From assembly GCA_963768165.1 (NCBI GenBank), contig CAVYHJ010000028.1:1-64000 (forward strand): a stretch of DNA of 64,000 bases, written 5' to 3'. Below are positions 52,857-61,698 of the stretch, piece by piece. Made by a program: the position numbers and the translations under genes. The first letter of the stretch is position 1. Every line of letters starts with the position of its first letter. The notes below the pieces were generated by a model, which was given only the letters and a program-made list of their open reading frames with translations, was not told the origin of the DNA and made no database searches. The DNA is from CAVYHJ01 sp963768165 [NCBI: uncultured bacterium] (GTDB taxonomy: Bacteria > UBP4 > UBA4092).

Positions 52857-53963
52857 TTACTCCATATCCAATCGAATTTCCTTAATGTCCATAGTACTTG
52901 AAGATTTTAGAAATGTATCACCATCAGGAAATAACTCTGTTCCTGCCAAGTCTGGGTCATAAACTTCCACTGAGAAATCTACTCCATTGGTTTGAGTATT
53001 GAATCCACCTAGAAGATAAACAAACCGACTCCAAGTTGCAATCGTAGGATAAGAACGAGGATGTAAGGTATTGGGAGCAGATTGAAAACTTCGTCCACTC
53101 ACCAAAGGATTATACTGTACCATCTTGTTCGCATGACCAAAAACAGTGGTTACCGATGCACTTTGTTGAACCACAAAGAGTGTGGTTCGTCCAGTTAATA
53201 CCGTTAACCCACCAACCGGATAAGGTCCCGCAAGGGTTGTCCAAGCACTCAAACTACCGTCCGATTGAATAATTGACATCTCAATATACGTAGTTGTTGG
53301 TAACCAATTTCCCACACACCCTGCACAATAGATAGTCGTCCCGCTATACCAAGCCAGATTGACCGGACCGCTAATGGTGCTAAAAGAATTGGCATATTGA
53401 AAGGTGCTTAAAGTGCCATCGGAATTGATGGGCGCATATTCCACACTACTTAACGGACTTACTGGTACTGCATTATTATACCCCCCGAAAGCATAGAATC
53501 GTCCGTTAATAACCAGAGACCCATGATTTCTTCGACCTATAAGCATAGTTCCTGCGGAACTAACAGGTGTAAGGCTACCATCTGTATTAAATCCTGCACT
53601 AAAAACACCTGACAAACCAGGATCCCCTCCATATCCACTTGATCCCCCCGAACCGTAAATCAGACTGGTACTGGTGGCAACACTCATTCCAACATCACCA
53701 GTGTTATCACTCGAATTAATAAAAGATATTATAGTAAAACTCCCCAAGGTCCCGTTTGATTGAATGGGTGCCCATTGATATTGAGATGGATATGTAAACA
53801 CATACACATACCCATTACGAACAATTCCTGCATCACCTAGAGTCCAACCCACCTCTGTATTGGTGGAAAGTACCCACCCTTCACCCAAAACCGAAGCATA
53901 CGCCATCGGATAAATAACGCATAACAAGGCTAAGATAATCGTAAATATTGTTAATTTTTCCAT
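52857..53963 (-). CDS. Exported beta-propeller paralogue 3
   Basis: 368 residues: signal peptide (IILALLCVIYPMAYA), then ASVLGEGWVLSTNTEV and Kelch/NHL-like repeats (YAPINSDGTLSTFQY, RFYAFGGYNNAVP, RFVYLLGGFNTQTNG). The conserved C-terminal tail is AGTELFPDGDTFLKSS followed by MDIKEIRLDME. It is highly similar to the next two genes, showing tandem duplication. It is probably surface-exposed or secreted; no catalytic residues are seen. Confidence 0.75.
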   Translation of the reverse strand: MEKLTIFTIILALLCVIYPMAYASVLGEGWVLSTNTEVGWTLGDAGIVRNGYVYVFTYPSQYQWAPIQSNGTLGSFTIISFINSSDNTGDVGMSVATSTSLIYGSGGSSGYGGDPGLSGVFSAGFNTDGSLTPVSSAGTMLIGRRNHGSLVINGRFYAFGGYNNAVPVSPLSSVEYAPINSDGTLSTFQYANSFSTISGPVNLAWYSGTTIYCAGCVGNWLPTTTYIEMSIIQSDGSLSAWTTLAGPYPVGGLTVLTGRTTLFVVQQSASVTTVFGHANKMVQYNPLVSGRSFQSAPNTLHPRSYPTIATWSRFVYLLGGFNTQTNGVDFSVEVYDPDLAGTELFPDGDTFLKSSSTMDIKEIRLDME

Positions 53964-53967
53964 GTTT

Positions 53968-55080
53968 CTACTCTGTATCCAATCGTATTTCTTTAACGTC
54001 CATAGGACTGGAAGATTTCAGGAATGTATCGGAATCAGGAAATAACTCTGTTCCTGCCAAGTCTGGGTCATAAACTTCCACTGAGAAATCTACTGAATTT
54101 GTTTGAGTATTGAATCCTCCCATAAGGTAAACGAACCGACTCCAAGTTGCAATCGTAGGATTAGCGCGCGGGTGTAGGGTATTTGGTGCCGATTGAAAAA
54201 TTAGATTTAATAAAGGATTAAATTGTACTATCTTGTTCGCATGACCAAAAGCGGTGGTAATAATTGACGCACCTGCCGCATTTTGTTGCACAACAAAGAG
54301 CGTAGTTCGTCCTGTCAATACAGTTAGACCTGTAAAAGGATAAGGTCCTGTAATAGTCGTCCAAGCACTCAAGCTCCCATCCGGTTGAACAATTGAACGC
54401 TCGATAAACATGGTGGTTTGCTGAACATTTCCAGATCCAATACAATAGACTGAACTTCCGTTATACCAAGCCAGATAGACTGCGCCACTAATAGTACTAA
54501 AGGAATTAGTATACTGAAATGTACTCAGTGTTCCATCGGTATTGATGGGCGCATATTCCACTGTTGCTTGGGGACCTAAAGGGGCGTTTGCGACATATCC
54601 CCCAAAAGCATAGAATCGGCCATTAATAACTAAAGAGCTGTGATAACACCTGGGCGTCAGCATAGTTCCTGCGGAACTAACAGGTGTGAGGCTCCCATCC
54701 GCATTAAAGCCAGCAATCCAAATTCCTTGATAACTAGGATCCCCATCATATCCATCCCCTCCCCCCGAACCGTAAATCAGACTGGTACTGGTGGCAACAC
54801 TCATTCCATAATTGTCAGCGTTATTGATAGAGTTAATAAAATATACTTGTGTAAAATTCCCCAAAGTACCGTTTGCTTGAATTGGTGCCCATTCATACCC
54901 AGATGGGTACTCAAACGCATATATATACCCATTATGAACGATTCCTGCATCACCCCGACTCCAAAAGACTTCAGTACTTGACGATAATACCCATCCTTCA
55001 CCTAAAACCGAAGCATACGTCATAGGATAAATAACGCATAGCAAAGCTAAGGTAATCGTAAATATTGTTAATTTTCCCAT
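53968..55080 (-). CDS. Exported beta-propeller paralogue 2
   Basis: 370 residues with the same signal peptide and repeats (YAPINTDGTLSTFQYTNS, RFYAFGGYVANAP, RFVYLMGGFNTQTNS) and the tail AGTELFPDSDTFLKSS. It differs from its sister copies mainly in the loop segments between blades. It is separated by 4 bases from each neighbour copy, with the upstream stop region also supplying the ribosome site. Confidence 0.75.
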   Translation of the reverse strand: MGKLTIFTITLALLCVIYPMTYASVLGEGWVLSSSTEVFWSRGDAGIVHNGYIYAFEYPSGYEWAPIQANGTLGNFTQVYFINSINNADNYGMSVATSTSLIYGSGGGDGYDGDPSYQGIWIAGFNADGSLTPVSSAGTMLTPRCYHSSLVINGRFYAFGGYVANAPLGPQATVEYAPINTDGTLSTFQYTNSFSTISGAVYLAWYNGSSVYCIGSGNVQQTTMFIERSIVQPDGSLSAWTTITGPYPFTGLTVLTGRTTLFVVQQNAAGASIITTAFGHANKIVQFNPLLNLIFQSAPNTLHPRANPTIATWSRFVYLMGGFNTQTNSVDFSVEVYDPDLAGTELFPDSDTFLKSSSPMDVKEIRLDTE

Positions 55081-55084
55081 GTTT

Positions 55085-56197
55085 CTACTCTGTATCCAAT
55101 CGAATTTCCTTAATGTCCATAGTACTTGAAGATTTTAGAAATGTATCGGTATCAGGAAATAACTCTGTTCCTGCCAAATCCGGGTCATAAATCTCCACAG
55201 TGACATCTGTTGCATTCGTTTGAGCATTAAATCCTCCTAGTAGATAAACAAACCGACTCCACGTTGCAATCGTAGGGGCAGCGCGTGGATGTAAGGTGTT
55301 AGGTGCCAATTGAAAACTCCGACTACTCAATAAAAGTGGATTAAACTGTTCCATTTTATTTGCTTGGCCTAATCCTGAACTCTGTTGGACAACAAAAAGA
55401 GTGGTTCGTCCCGTTAATACCGTTAACCCTCCAACCGGATACGGTCCCGCAAGGGTTGTCCAAGCACTCAAACTGCCATCGGGTTGAATAATTGACCTCT
55501 CAATATAGGTGGTTGATGGAAAAAAATTTCCCACTTCTCCAGCGCAATAGACCGTCGTTCCGCTATACCAAGCCAAATTTACCGGACCATTAATCGTACT
55601 GAAAGAACTGGTATAGTGAAAGGTACTTAAAGTTCCATCAGTATTGATGGGCGCATATTCCACACTGCTTAATGGATATGCAGGTGCTGAATTATTATAA
55701 CCCCCGAAAGCATAGTAATAACCATTAATCACCAGAGACCCATGATTTCTCCGACCGATGAGCATAGTTCCTGCGGATGTAACGGGTGTGAGGCTCCCAT
55801 CCGCATTAAAGCTAGCAAACCAAACTCCTGAATAAATCGGATCTCCTGAATATCCACTAGAACCTCCCGAACCGTAAATCAGACTGGTACTGGTAGTAAC
55901 ACTCATTCCATCACTGTCAGCGTTATTGATAGAGTTAATAAAAGTAGTTGCCGTAAAACTGCCTAAGGTACCATTTGATTGAACTGGTGCCCATTCATAC
56001 CAAGTTGGGTACAAAAATGCATATATATATCCATTTCGGGCGATTCCTGTATCTAAATAAGACCAAAAGGCTTCCGTACTAGTTGAAAGTACCCACCCTT
56101 CACCTAAAACCGAAGCATACGCCATCGGATAAATAATGCATACCAACGCCAAGGTGATCATAGATATTGTTAATTTTTCTTTCATTGTTTTTTTCAT
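55085..56197 (-). CDS. Exported beta-propeller paralogue 1
   Basis: 370 residues: MKKTMKEKLTISMITLALVC is the signal start, followed by the family pattern (VLGEGWVLSTSTEAFWS, YYAFGGYNNSAPAYP, RFVYLLGGFNAQTNA) and the tail AGTELFPDTDTFLKSS. It is the first of the triplication in transcription order and has a normal GGAG ribosome site 9 bases ahead, unlike the two downstream copies that depend on coupling. Confidence 0.75.
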   Translation of the reverse strand: MKKTMKEKLTISMITLALVCIIYPMAYASVLGEGWVLSTSTEAFWSYLDTGIARNGYIYAFLYPTWYEWAPVQSNGTLGSFTATTFINSINNADSDGMSVTTSTSLIYGSGGSSGYSGDPIYSGVWFASFNADGSLTPVTSAGTMLIGRRNHGSLVINGYYYAFGGYNNSAPAYPLSSVEYAPINTDGTLSTFHYTSSFSTINGPVNLAWYSGTTVYCAGEVGNFFPSTTYIERSIIQPDGSLSAWTTLAGPYPVGGLTVLTGRTTLFVVQQSSGLGQANKMEQFNPLLLSSRSFQLAPNTLHPRAAPTIATWSRFVYLLGGFNAQTNATDVTVEIYDPDLAGTELFPDTDTFLKSSSTMDIKEIRLDTE

Positions 56198-56219
56198 AAT
56201 CTTATCTCCTTTCTAGATT

Positions 56220-56960
56220 TTAATGAACTCGAATGGCTTGCAAAATAATTTGCTTAATCTGAATATCGGTGGTAAATAAAAGTTGCGTAGGTGGTGTAAC
56301 TGGCCAAGGGTCACCTGCATTCTGGAGTTGGATAAACCCGATTTTAAACCAATTCTGATGAATAGGAATAAACCGCAATGTATAGTTTGTCCACGTCGTA
56401 GTTATGGCATAAATAGCATAAGTAGAGGTTTTTTTTAAATCAGTCGTTAATGTATCATAACTCAATATGGTTAAGGGTTTAAATCCAGTAGCTTCAAAAT
56501 AACCGGGGGAGACCCCTGGAGTCCGAAGGGTACCACCGTTCCCCCAATAGGCACTATAAATGCTCCCTTGCAGATACCCAAAAATTGTTCCCCCGCCATA
56601 GGTTGGATTGGGATTTCCCCGAGCGATTATATTCATAATAATTTGTTGCCATTTCACGGTGGATATATCTAAAGTTGAAGTAGCATTACTTTTAACTTCC
56701 AATTTGGCATCCCCAACAGTCTGGTTAGGTGCTATAATCCTTAAATCTGCATAAGATTCCCCATTTCCGGTACAATTTACACAGAAAAAAGCTGTGGAAG
56801 TACCGTTTGGGTCCCACTCGAGAGTCCACAATCCGGTATCCGCGGTGAATGTACCATACGCTGGTAAGATATAACTGATATCCACAGTATCTTCACTCGC
56901 CATCGTAAAACTCCTTAAACAGAGGCAAATACTACTTATTATAAGTATAGACCATTTCAT
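56220..56960 (-). CDS. Exported beta-sandwich protein
   Basis: A signal peptide (LIISSICLCLRSFTMA) precedes SYILPAYGTFTADTGLWTLEW, the same pattern that opens the related domains at 52115 and 57722, and ends with FIPIHQNWFKIGFIQLQ and TDIQIKQIILQAIRV. It is a jelly-roll-like, possibly carbohydrate-binding, exported protein of unknown role. It has a good GGAG ribosome site. Confidence 0.65.
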   Translation of the reverse strand: MKWSILIISSICLCLRSFTMASEDTVDISYILPAYGTFTADTGLWTLEWDPNGTSTAFFCVNCTGNGESYADLRIIAPNQTVGDAKLEVKSNATSTLDISTVKWQQIIMNIIARGNPNPTYGGGTIFGYLQGSIYSAYWGNGGTLRTPGVSPGYFEATGFKPLTILSYDTLTTDLKKTSTYAIYAITTTWTNYTLRFIPIHQNWFKIGFIQLQNAGDPWPVTPPTQLLFTTDIQIKQIILQAIRVH

Positions 56961-56975
56961 CTTTGGTTTCTCCTT

Positions 56976-57725
56976 TTATTGAGCATCAATGCGAATCACC
57001 CATAATTCAATGCGGTCAATCCATAATTCCGTAGGTGTGGCTTGATTTTGATTAGCTGTATAGGATAATTGCAGATTACGGATTTGCCACCAGTCACATT
57101 GCCCGGAGGGGATAAAGTTAAAGGTAAAAACATTCCAAGTGGTCATCCTTCCAAAAACAATATCAGGGCTAATCGCCTTAAATCCTTCCGATTGAAAAGT
57201 CGTGATATCGTAATTCAAAATAGTAGTATCGGAGGGTAAAGCCACAGCGCTTTGTAAGAGAATCGCAAAGGTTCCGGTAACTGTGCCATTGCCATAGGCG
57301 GCATCTTCCGAGCCCTTCGCCCAGACCTTAATAATAATTCCATCCCGAACCACAGTCATATTACTTAACACCGCATAGACAGTTCCATTGCTAAGCACTG
57401 TATAGGTCGTCGTGAAATCAATCACATGATAATTACTCGATAATCCGGTTCCATCCCATGTTTGAACCCCTGCCACCTTTGATATAGTCGTACTGCTATA
57501 TAACGACCTCAGTTTGATGACCGATCTTCCATCGCTGGATGTTCCGGTGACCACAGTTGTCAGTCCAGCCGTATTCAACATAGTCCAACCGGATAGACCG
57601 GAATTAAAACTATTGTTATAAATCAATGGGGTTTCATTGGTCGTATTCACGACATAGCCATACCCGGATAAAAAACTCCCAAATAAGCAACCGATCATTA
57701 AAATTATTTTTAGATTTCTTTTCAT
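56976..57725 (-). CDS. Exported beta-sandwich protein
   Basis: The signal peptide (IILMIGCLFGSFLSGYGYVV) is followed by IYNNSFNSGLSGWTMLNTAG, then beta-strands, and the closing WWQIRNLQLSYTANQ and ELWIDRIELWVIRI typical of this local family. Its start overlaps the stop of the upstream gene by 4 bases, so translation is coupled. Function is unknown. Confidence 0.65.
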   Translation of the reverse strand: MKRNLKIILMIGCLFGSFLSGYGYVVNTTNETPLIYNNSFNSGLSGWTMLNTAGLTTVVTGTSSDGRSVIKLRSLYSSTTISKVAGVQTWDGTGLSSNYHVIDFTTTYTVLSNGTVYAVLSNMTVVRDGIIIKVWAKGSEDAAYGNGTVTGTFAILLQSAVALPSDTTILNYDITTFQSEGFKAISPDIVFGRMTTWNVFTFNFIPSGQCDWWQIRNLQLSYTANQNQATPTELWIDRIELWVIRIDAQ

Positions 57726-58543
57726 GGAACCACCTTGTACGCCGTAAGATACACTTGTTCAATATCTATTTCAGTCGTTTGATTGGTTGCACCTGATGAA
57801 ACGGAATAACTAAGTTCCAGATTTGTGATTTGAAGATAATCCTGGGTAATGGGAGATAATAAAAAACTCAAACGCTCAAAATTGGAACCTTGAATCAGGC
57901 TATTGGCATCTCCTGTATCCGAACCCAAGGTAGCCTCCAGTGTTAGAGGTTGTGCCGTATTGGTACCATAGAGGGTTACCCCAAATGTACCTGCCAAAAC
58001 CGCACTGACTCGGACATACATACACACATAAAGCTCATCCATGAAAATATTATTACCAGATAGGTCTATATACGAAGAGGTGGAACCGTTATAAGTTCCC
58101 AAAGAGGCAGATCCTCCGCTAGAACCTACAGATAATCCTACCCAACTTTGACCGGCTCCTGTGTATGAATTAACAACTCCGCTCCTTGTAGATGAAGGAC
58201 TCCAACCCATTGTACCATTTGGGAAAGTGCCGTACCAAGGTAATAAATACGTCAAATCCTGTTCATGAACGGGGTCTGTGAAACAGGGATTAGTAAGTAA
58301 TGAACTAGTCACCGCAAAAGGTATGACTCCCCAATTCATTTGGTAATGGGCACTGGAGGATACGCCTACAACGGCTTGTCCAATAGCTAAAGACGTTTGA
58401 TAGTGCGGACTAGCAGAGTACCCTCCACCTTCATCCGGTATCGTAATGGGATTTTGATAAGTAGTCTGTCCAAAGGATAAACAAGAGAAGGTTGAAAAAA
58501 AGTATACAAGTATTATCCCTATCCATAGTGGATATAATTTCAT
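57722..58543 (-). CDS. Exported beta-sandwich protein with N-terminal repeat motif
   Basis: The start is ATG 58543 (MKLYPLWIGIILVYFF) behind AGAGG; an extension to 58579 lacks a ribosome site. After the signal comes GGYSASPHYQTSLAIGQAVV ... SSAHYQMNWGVIPFA, a short motif common in secreted proteins of environmental bacteria, then the local jelly-roll domain (YLLPWYGTFPNGTMGWS ... LQITNLELSYSVSSG ... EIDIEQVYLTAYKVVP). Function is unknown. Confidence 0.65.
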   Translation of the reverse strand: MKLYPLWIGIILVYFFSTFSCLSFGQTTYQNPITIPDEGGGYSASPHYQTSLAIGQAVVGVSSSAHYQMNWGVIPFAVTSSLLTNPCFTDPVHEQDLTYLLPWYGTFPNGTMGWSPSSTRSGVVNSYTGAGQSWVGLSVGSSGGSASLGTYNGSTSSYIDLSGNNIFMDELYVCMYVRVSAVLAGTFGVTLYGTNTAQPLTLEATLGSDTGDANSLIQGSNFERLSFLLSPITQDYLQITNLELSYSVSSGATNQTTEIDIEQVYLTAYKVVP

Positions 58544-58602
58544 TTTAATCAAACCTCTATATTTGTATCCTATCAGCACAAAGGTACTTCCTTATCATAT
58601 CC

Positions 58603-59055
58603 TTATGGAGGTGTAATAAAAGATGCATTCAAATTCATAGAGGATGTTGCTTTCGGGACTGTGAAATAATTACTCGTAATCTGGTTGGCATATATTTGAT
58701 ATTTTCTCGCTACATAATTTTGAATTTCTGTAACGTATTGATCCGCTGTTAATCCATCATTGGGCAGAGTAAAGGTTTGAGGTGGAATCAAAACAAACGC
58801 TTGTAAAGTTTGCGGATTATACCCGTTATAGGTTGTGACTATTGACCCGGTGGACGAGTCTTGACCAACACTCATTAACCCTAATTGATTGGCTTGATCG
58901 GAAGAAACACCACTAAACAGACATCCCGCGCTGACGGTAATCTCAGGTGGGAAATCTCCTGTAGTCATTATAGAAAGTACACTCACTCCGCTATAGGTTA
59001 CCTGCGCCCATGACAAGCAGGGGAATAAGATAAACAGTAGTAAGAACTTTTTCAT
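58603..59055 (-). CDS. Small exported protein of the surface operon
   Basis: 150 residues with a clear signal peptide (FLLLFILFPCLSWAQ). The mature part contains a single cysteine and a helical stretch (TADQYVTEIQNYVARKYQIYANQIT). I do not recognise it. Its ribosome site AAAAGGAG overlaps the end of the upstream frameshifted gene (stop at 59068), which ties it to the same transcript. Confidence 0.65.
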   Translation of the reverse strand: MKKFLLLFILFPCLSWAQVTYSGVSVLSIMTTGDFPPEITVSAGCLFSGVSSDQANQLGLMSVGQDSSTGSIVTTYNGYNPQTLQAFVLIPPQTFTLPNDGLTADQYVTEIQNYVARKYQIYANQITSNYFTVPKATSSMNLNASFITPP

Positions 59056-59067
59056 AGATTCTCCTTT

Positions 59068-60338
59068 TTAATTGCCGATAGCATGAATCATGACATACAC
59101 ATCATTGGTAGATGCTTCACTGATGGTTCCATTGACATTTTTGATGACTCTAAAAACTCCTGAAAAAACACCTGTATTCTCCGCAAAAGTAGTCCACTGA
59201 ACCGTATAATAGGTCGTAGAACTAAACGAGGCGGTGTCTAGTTGAATATCTGTACTGACACTCGGTCGTTGAATAAATGGCGCTGACCAAGTAACAGTAA
59301 CTCCTCCATAGGTATAATTTACTGAAGTTATGACATCATAGTAGGTGGCAGCAGTTAAATTTTGGGTAGTATTACTGCCTACCCAGGTGTGGCATTTTGC
59401 TGGCTGACATCTACTCCGTCTACCGTATACCCTGTTCCCAAGGTGATATTTCCGGTTGCTTGGATCGCATTCGAACGAGTAGATGTACTGGAATCATATC
59501 CACCAAGTACAATTAACCCTATCCCCCCATTGCCGCCAGTACCGCCATTTAAATTTCCTGCTTGACCACCAGATATATAAGCTCCCGCACCTCCCGCACC
59601 GGCAGAATAAGAATGATATCCACCACTATTGGAACCGATACCACCAAATAATCCCGCACCAGTACCTCCCCCTGTAACTGCAGCTTGTCCATTTCCACCA
59701 ATACTCATCATTCCCGTATAACCAGGACCAGACGAGGAACCTTGCACTACTAAAGAAGTCTGTTGTGACGGACTCCAGTTACTGCTGATATTAACACCGT
59801 CACTAAAGGTATTATTCGCATTTAATAGAGGGACATTTGTTGAAAGCCGTGCATCCGCCAAGGTTCCCCAATTAATGTTCGCCGCCGAAGTTAAAGTAGT
59901 TGCCGTACTCGCGGTATTGGCGAATGTTGCAGAATTCGCAGAGTCCGAATTCCATGCCTTGAAGGCATTCCCGACGGAGACAATTGGTTGGCGCGGAGTC
60001 ATTTCTCCATCCCCATTAACGTTTATTCCTAACCAGTACGTAGTACCAAAAGCCAGCGAAAGTGGGGTGTTGGTTCCCAAAAGATAATTGAATATCCCAT
60101 TATTCACGGTGAGAGTGTAAGTGGTCTCTGAAAATATGGTTGAGCCACCCGTAGTTGAGTAGTAAAGATTAAAGGTACATGTATAGTTTCCATTCGTTAT
60201 CGGAGATCCGTTCCAGTTAGTCAATTGTCCTTGGATATTAATCTGCTGTGGAATGCCGGCATACAGAAAGATAGAACAAAAGAATATCAGTGTAAAAAAA
60301 CAAAAGGTGCGGTAATCTTTGAATCTCCTATATCCCAT
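59068..60338 (-). pseudogene. Tail-fibre/collagen-like exported protein interrupted by a -1 frameshift
   Basis: The first frame (60338-59379, 319 residues) has a signal peptide, a beta domain common in exported proteins (INIQGQLTNWNGSPITNGNY ... NGIFNYLLGTNTPL ... MTPRQPIVSVGNAFKA) and a Gly-rich section, then VDGVDVSQQNATPG and stop. In the -1 frame, from about 59382, a further 104 codons are open without a start codon (VGSNTTQNLTAATYYDVITS ... VMIHAIGN) to TAA at 59068, 12 bases before the next gene. Composition and position show that this is the C-terminus of one protein of about 423 residues. The break is in GGGTAGG; mutation or a sequence error are both possible. Confidence 0.75.
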
Positions 60339-60420
60339 AATATGATCCTCTCTTTCTTGTTTTAAATTTTATTATCTACTATAACAGTGTCATCTCGAAG
60401 TCAAAATCTTACAAAATATT

Positions 60421-60436
60421 TTTACAATTTTGTAAA
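60421..60436. promoter_or_regulatory. Dyad TTTACAA-TT-TTGTAAA, possible Xre operator
   Basis: A perfect 7-base dyad lies in the 334-base gap (60339-60672) between the divergent surface operon and xre. A third half-site-like TTACAAAAT is at 60409. It is suitable for an HTH dimer. The rest of the gap is AT-rich with no gene. Confidence 0.4.
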
Positions 60437-60672
60437 TCATTGAAAAATAAAGGGTTACCATTACAGTTATTGTTGCGATTTTTATTGAATGAACGACATA
60501 TTCCTAAAACTCCCTTCCCTCTTATATCGCTATTTTAAAACTCTCTATTATGAAAAACAAGCCATACTATCACTTATAAAGATAGTTTGTCAAGTATTCT
60601 TAAACTTTTAACCCATTAACTTCTCTAAGAAAAACTGGGCATGATAATGGGGTAAAAGAAGGGGACGAATAC

Positions 60673-60993
60673 ATGAAGAATATTAAACAATTGCTAGGTG
60701 CCCGGATTCAACAATTACGAAAGAAAAGGCATTTGACACAAGAAACGTTGGCGGAAAAACTCGATATTACTCCAAACTATTTAAGTGGTATTGAACGTGG
60801 AAGGCAAAGCCCTTCTTTGGATTTACTAGTGAAATTAGCCCGTACACTGGAAGTAGAACTTTGGGAAATGTTTGATTTTGAACATCACGTAAATAAAAAA
60901 GAGTTACTTATTGTATTGAAACAATTATCCAAAGAAATGGATGATAACCTTTTACAATTAGTGGTCAAGGTTGTAAGAGCGATGGTACGGTAA
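60673..60993 (+). CDS. Xre-family HTH regulator
   Basis: The N-terminal HTH_3 domain (residues 8-64, IQQLRKKRHLTQETLAEKLDITPNYLSGIERG) is canonical. A short helical C-terminus (ELLIVLKQLSKEMDDNLLQLV) may dimerise. It has a GGGGA ribosome site. It is divergent from the exported-protein operon, so local control of that operon is plausible, and it is 6 bases upstream of the ComEA-like gene. Confidence 0.9.
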   Translation: MKNIKQLLGARIQQLRKKRHLTQETLAEKLDITPNYLSGIERGRQSPSLDLLVKLARTLEVELWEMFDFEHHVNKKELLIVLKQLSKEMDDNLLQLVVKVVRAMVR

Positions 60994-60999
60994 TAAAGC

Positions 61000-61698
61000 A
61001 TGTTTAATTTAACCCCGCAAGAACGAAATGTGATTTTATTCATTCTGGCGGTGATACTGATTGGGGTCGGTGTGAAATTGTATCGCTCCAGCCACCCAAG
61101 TTCTCCGGTTGTAATGCAGACGGAAAATCAAAAAGTCTTTGTCCCCAATTCGCCATTCCGAAATACCGTTACTCAAAATTCCCTGTCTGATTCCACGAGT
61201 GTTTTGGTGATTCATATCGCGGGCGCCGTGAAAAAACCGGGGGTGTATGACCTGCCTCATGGAAGCCGTGTTCTAAACGCTGTTCAAATTGCCGGGGATA
61301 CCACGGTGGATGCCGATATTTCCCAAATCAATTATGCGGAACCGTTGCATGACGGAGAGAAAATCACCATTCCTTTTCTACCCGTACCGGATAATGGCAC
61401 CACCGGTTCAGGGAATAATTTAGTATCCAAGCCGGCACCTTCGCAAATCGTAATTAGCGGAACTAAAGGGAAATCGGGATCAAAATCAAAAGCCGGTTAT
61501 GGCAGTAAAATTAATATCAATACCGCCGGGCTGGAGGAATTGGAAGAAATTCCCGGCGTGGGACCGGCAACAGCACAAGCAATTTTAGATTACCGAACCT
61601 ATCATGGCCGGTTTGAACAAATCGAAGACCTGCGGCATATCAAAGGTATTGGTCCCAAAAAGTTTGAACAAATGAGACAAGTCGTTACGGTTTACTGA
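61000..61698 (+). CDS. ComEA-like protein: membrane anchor, SLBB and helix-hairpin-helix
   Basis: An N-terminal anchor (VILFILAVILIGVGVKL), an SLBB domain (about 70-125, VLVIHIAGAVKKPGVYDLPHGSRVLNAV), a low-complexity Gly/Ser/Lys linker and a C-terminal helix-hairpin-helix pair (about 170-232, INTAGLEELEEIPGVGPATAQAILDYR and IKGIGPKKFEQM). This is the ComEA architecture: it binds double-stranded DNA at the cell surface during uptake. No other competence gene is adjacent. Confidence 0.9.
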   Translation: MFNLTPQERNVILFILAVILIGVGVKLYRSSHPSSPVVMQTENQKVFVPNSPFRNTVTQNSLSDSTSVLVIHIAGAVKKPGVYDLPHGSRVLNAVQIAGDTTVDADISQINYAEPLHDGEKITIPFLPVPDNGTTGSGNNLVSKPAPSQIVISGTKGKSGSKSKAGYGSKININTAGLEELEEIPGVGPATAQAILDYRTYHGRFEQIEDLRHIKGIGPKKFEQMRQVVTVY

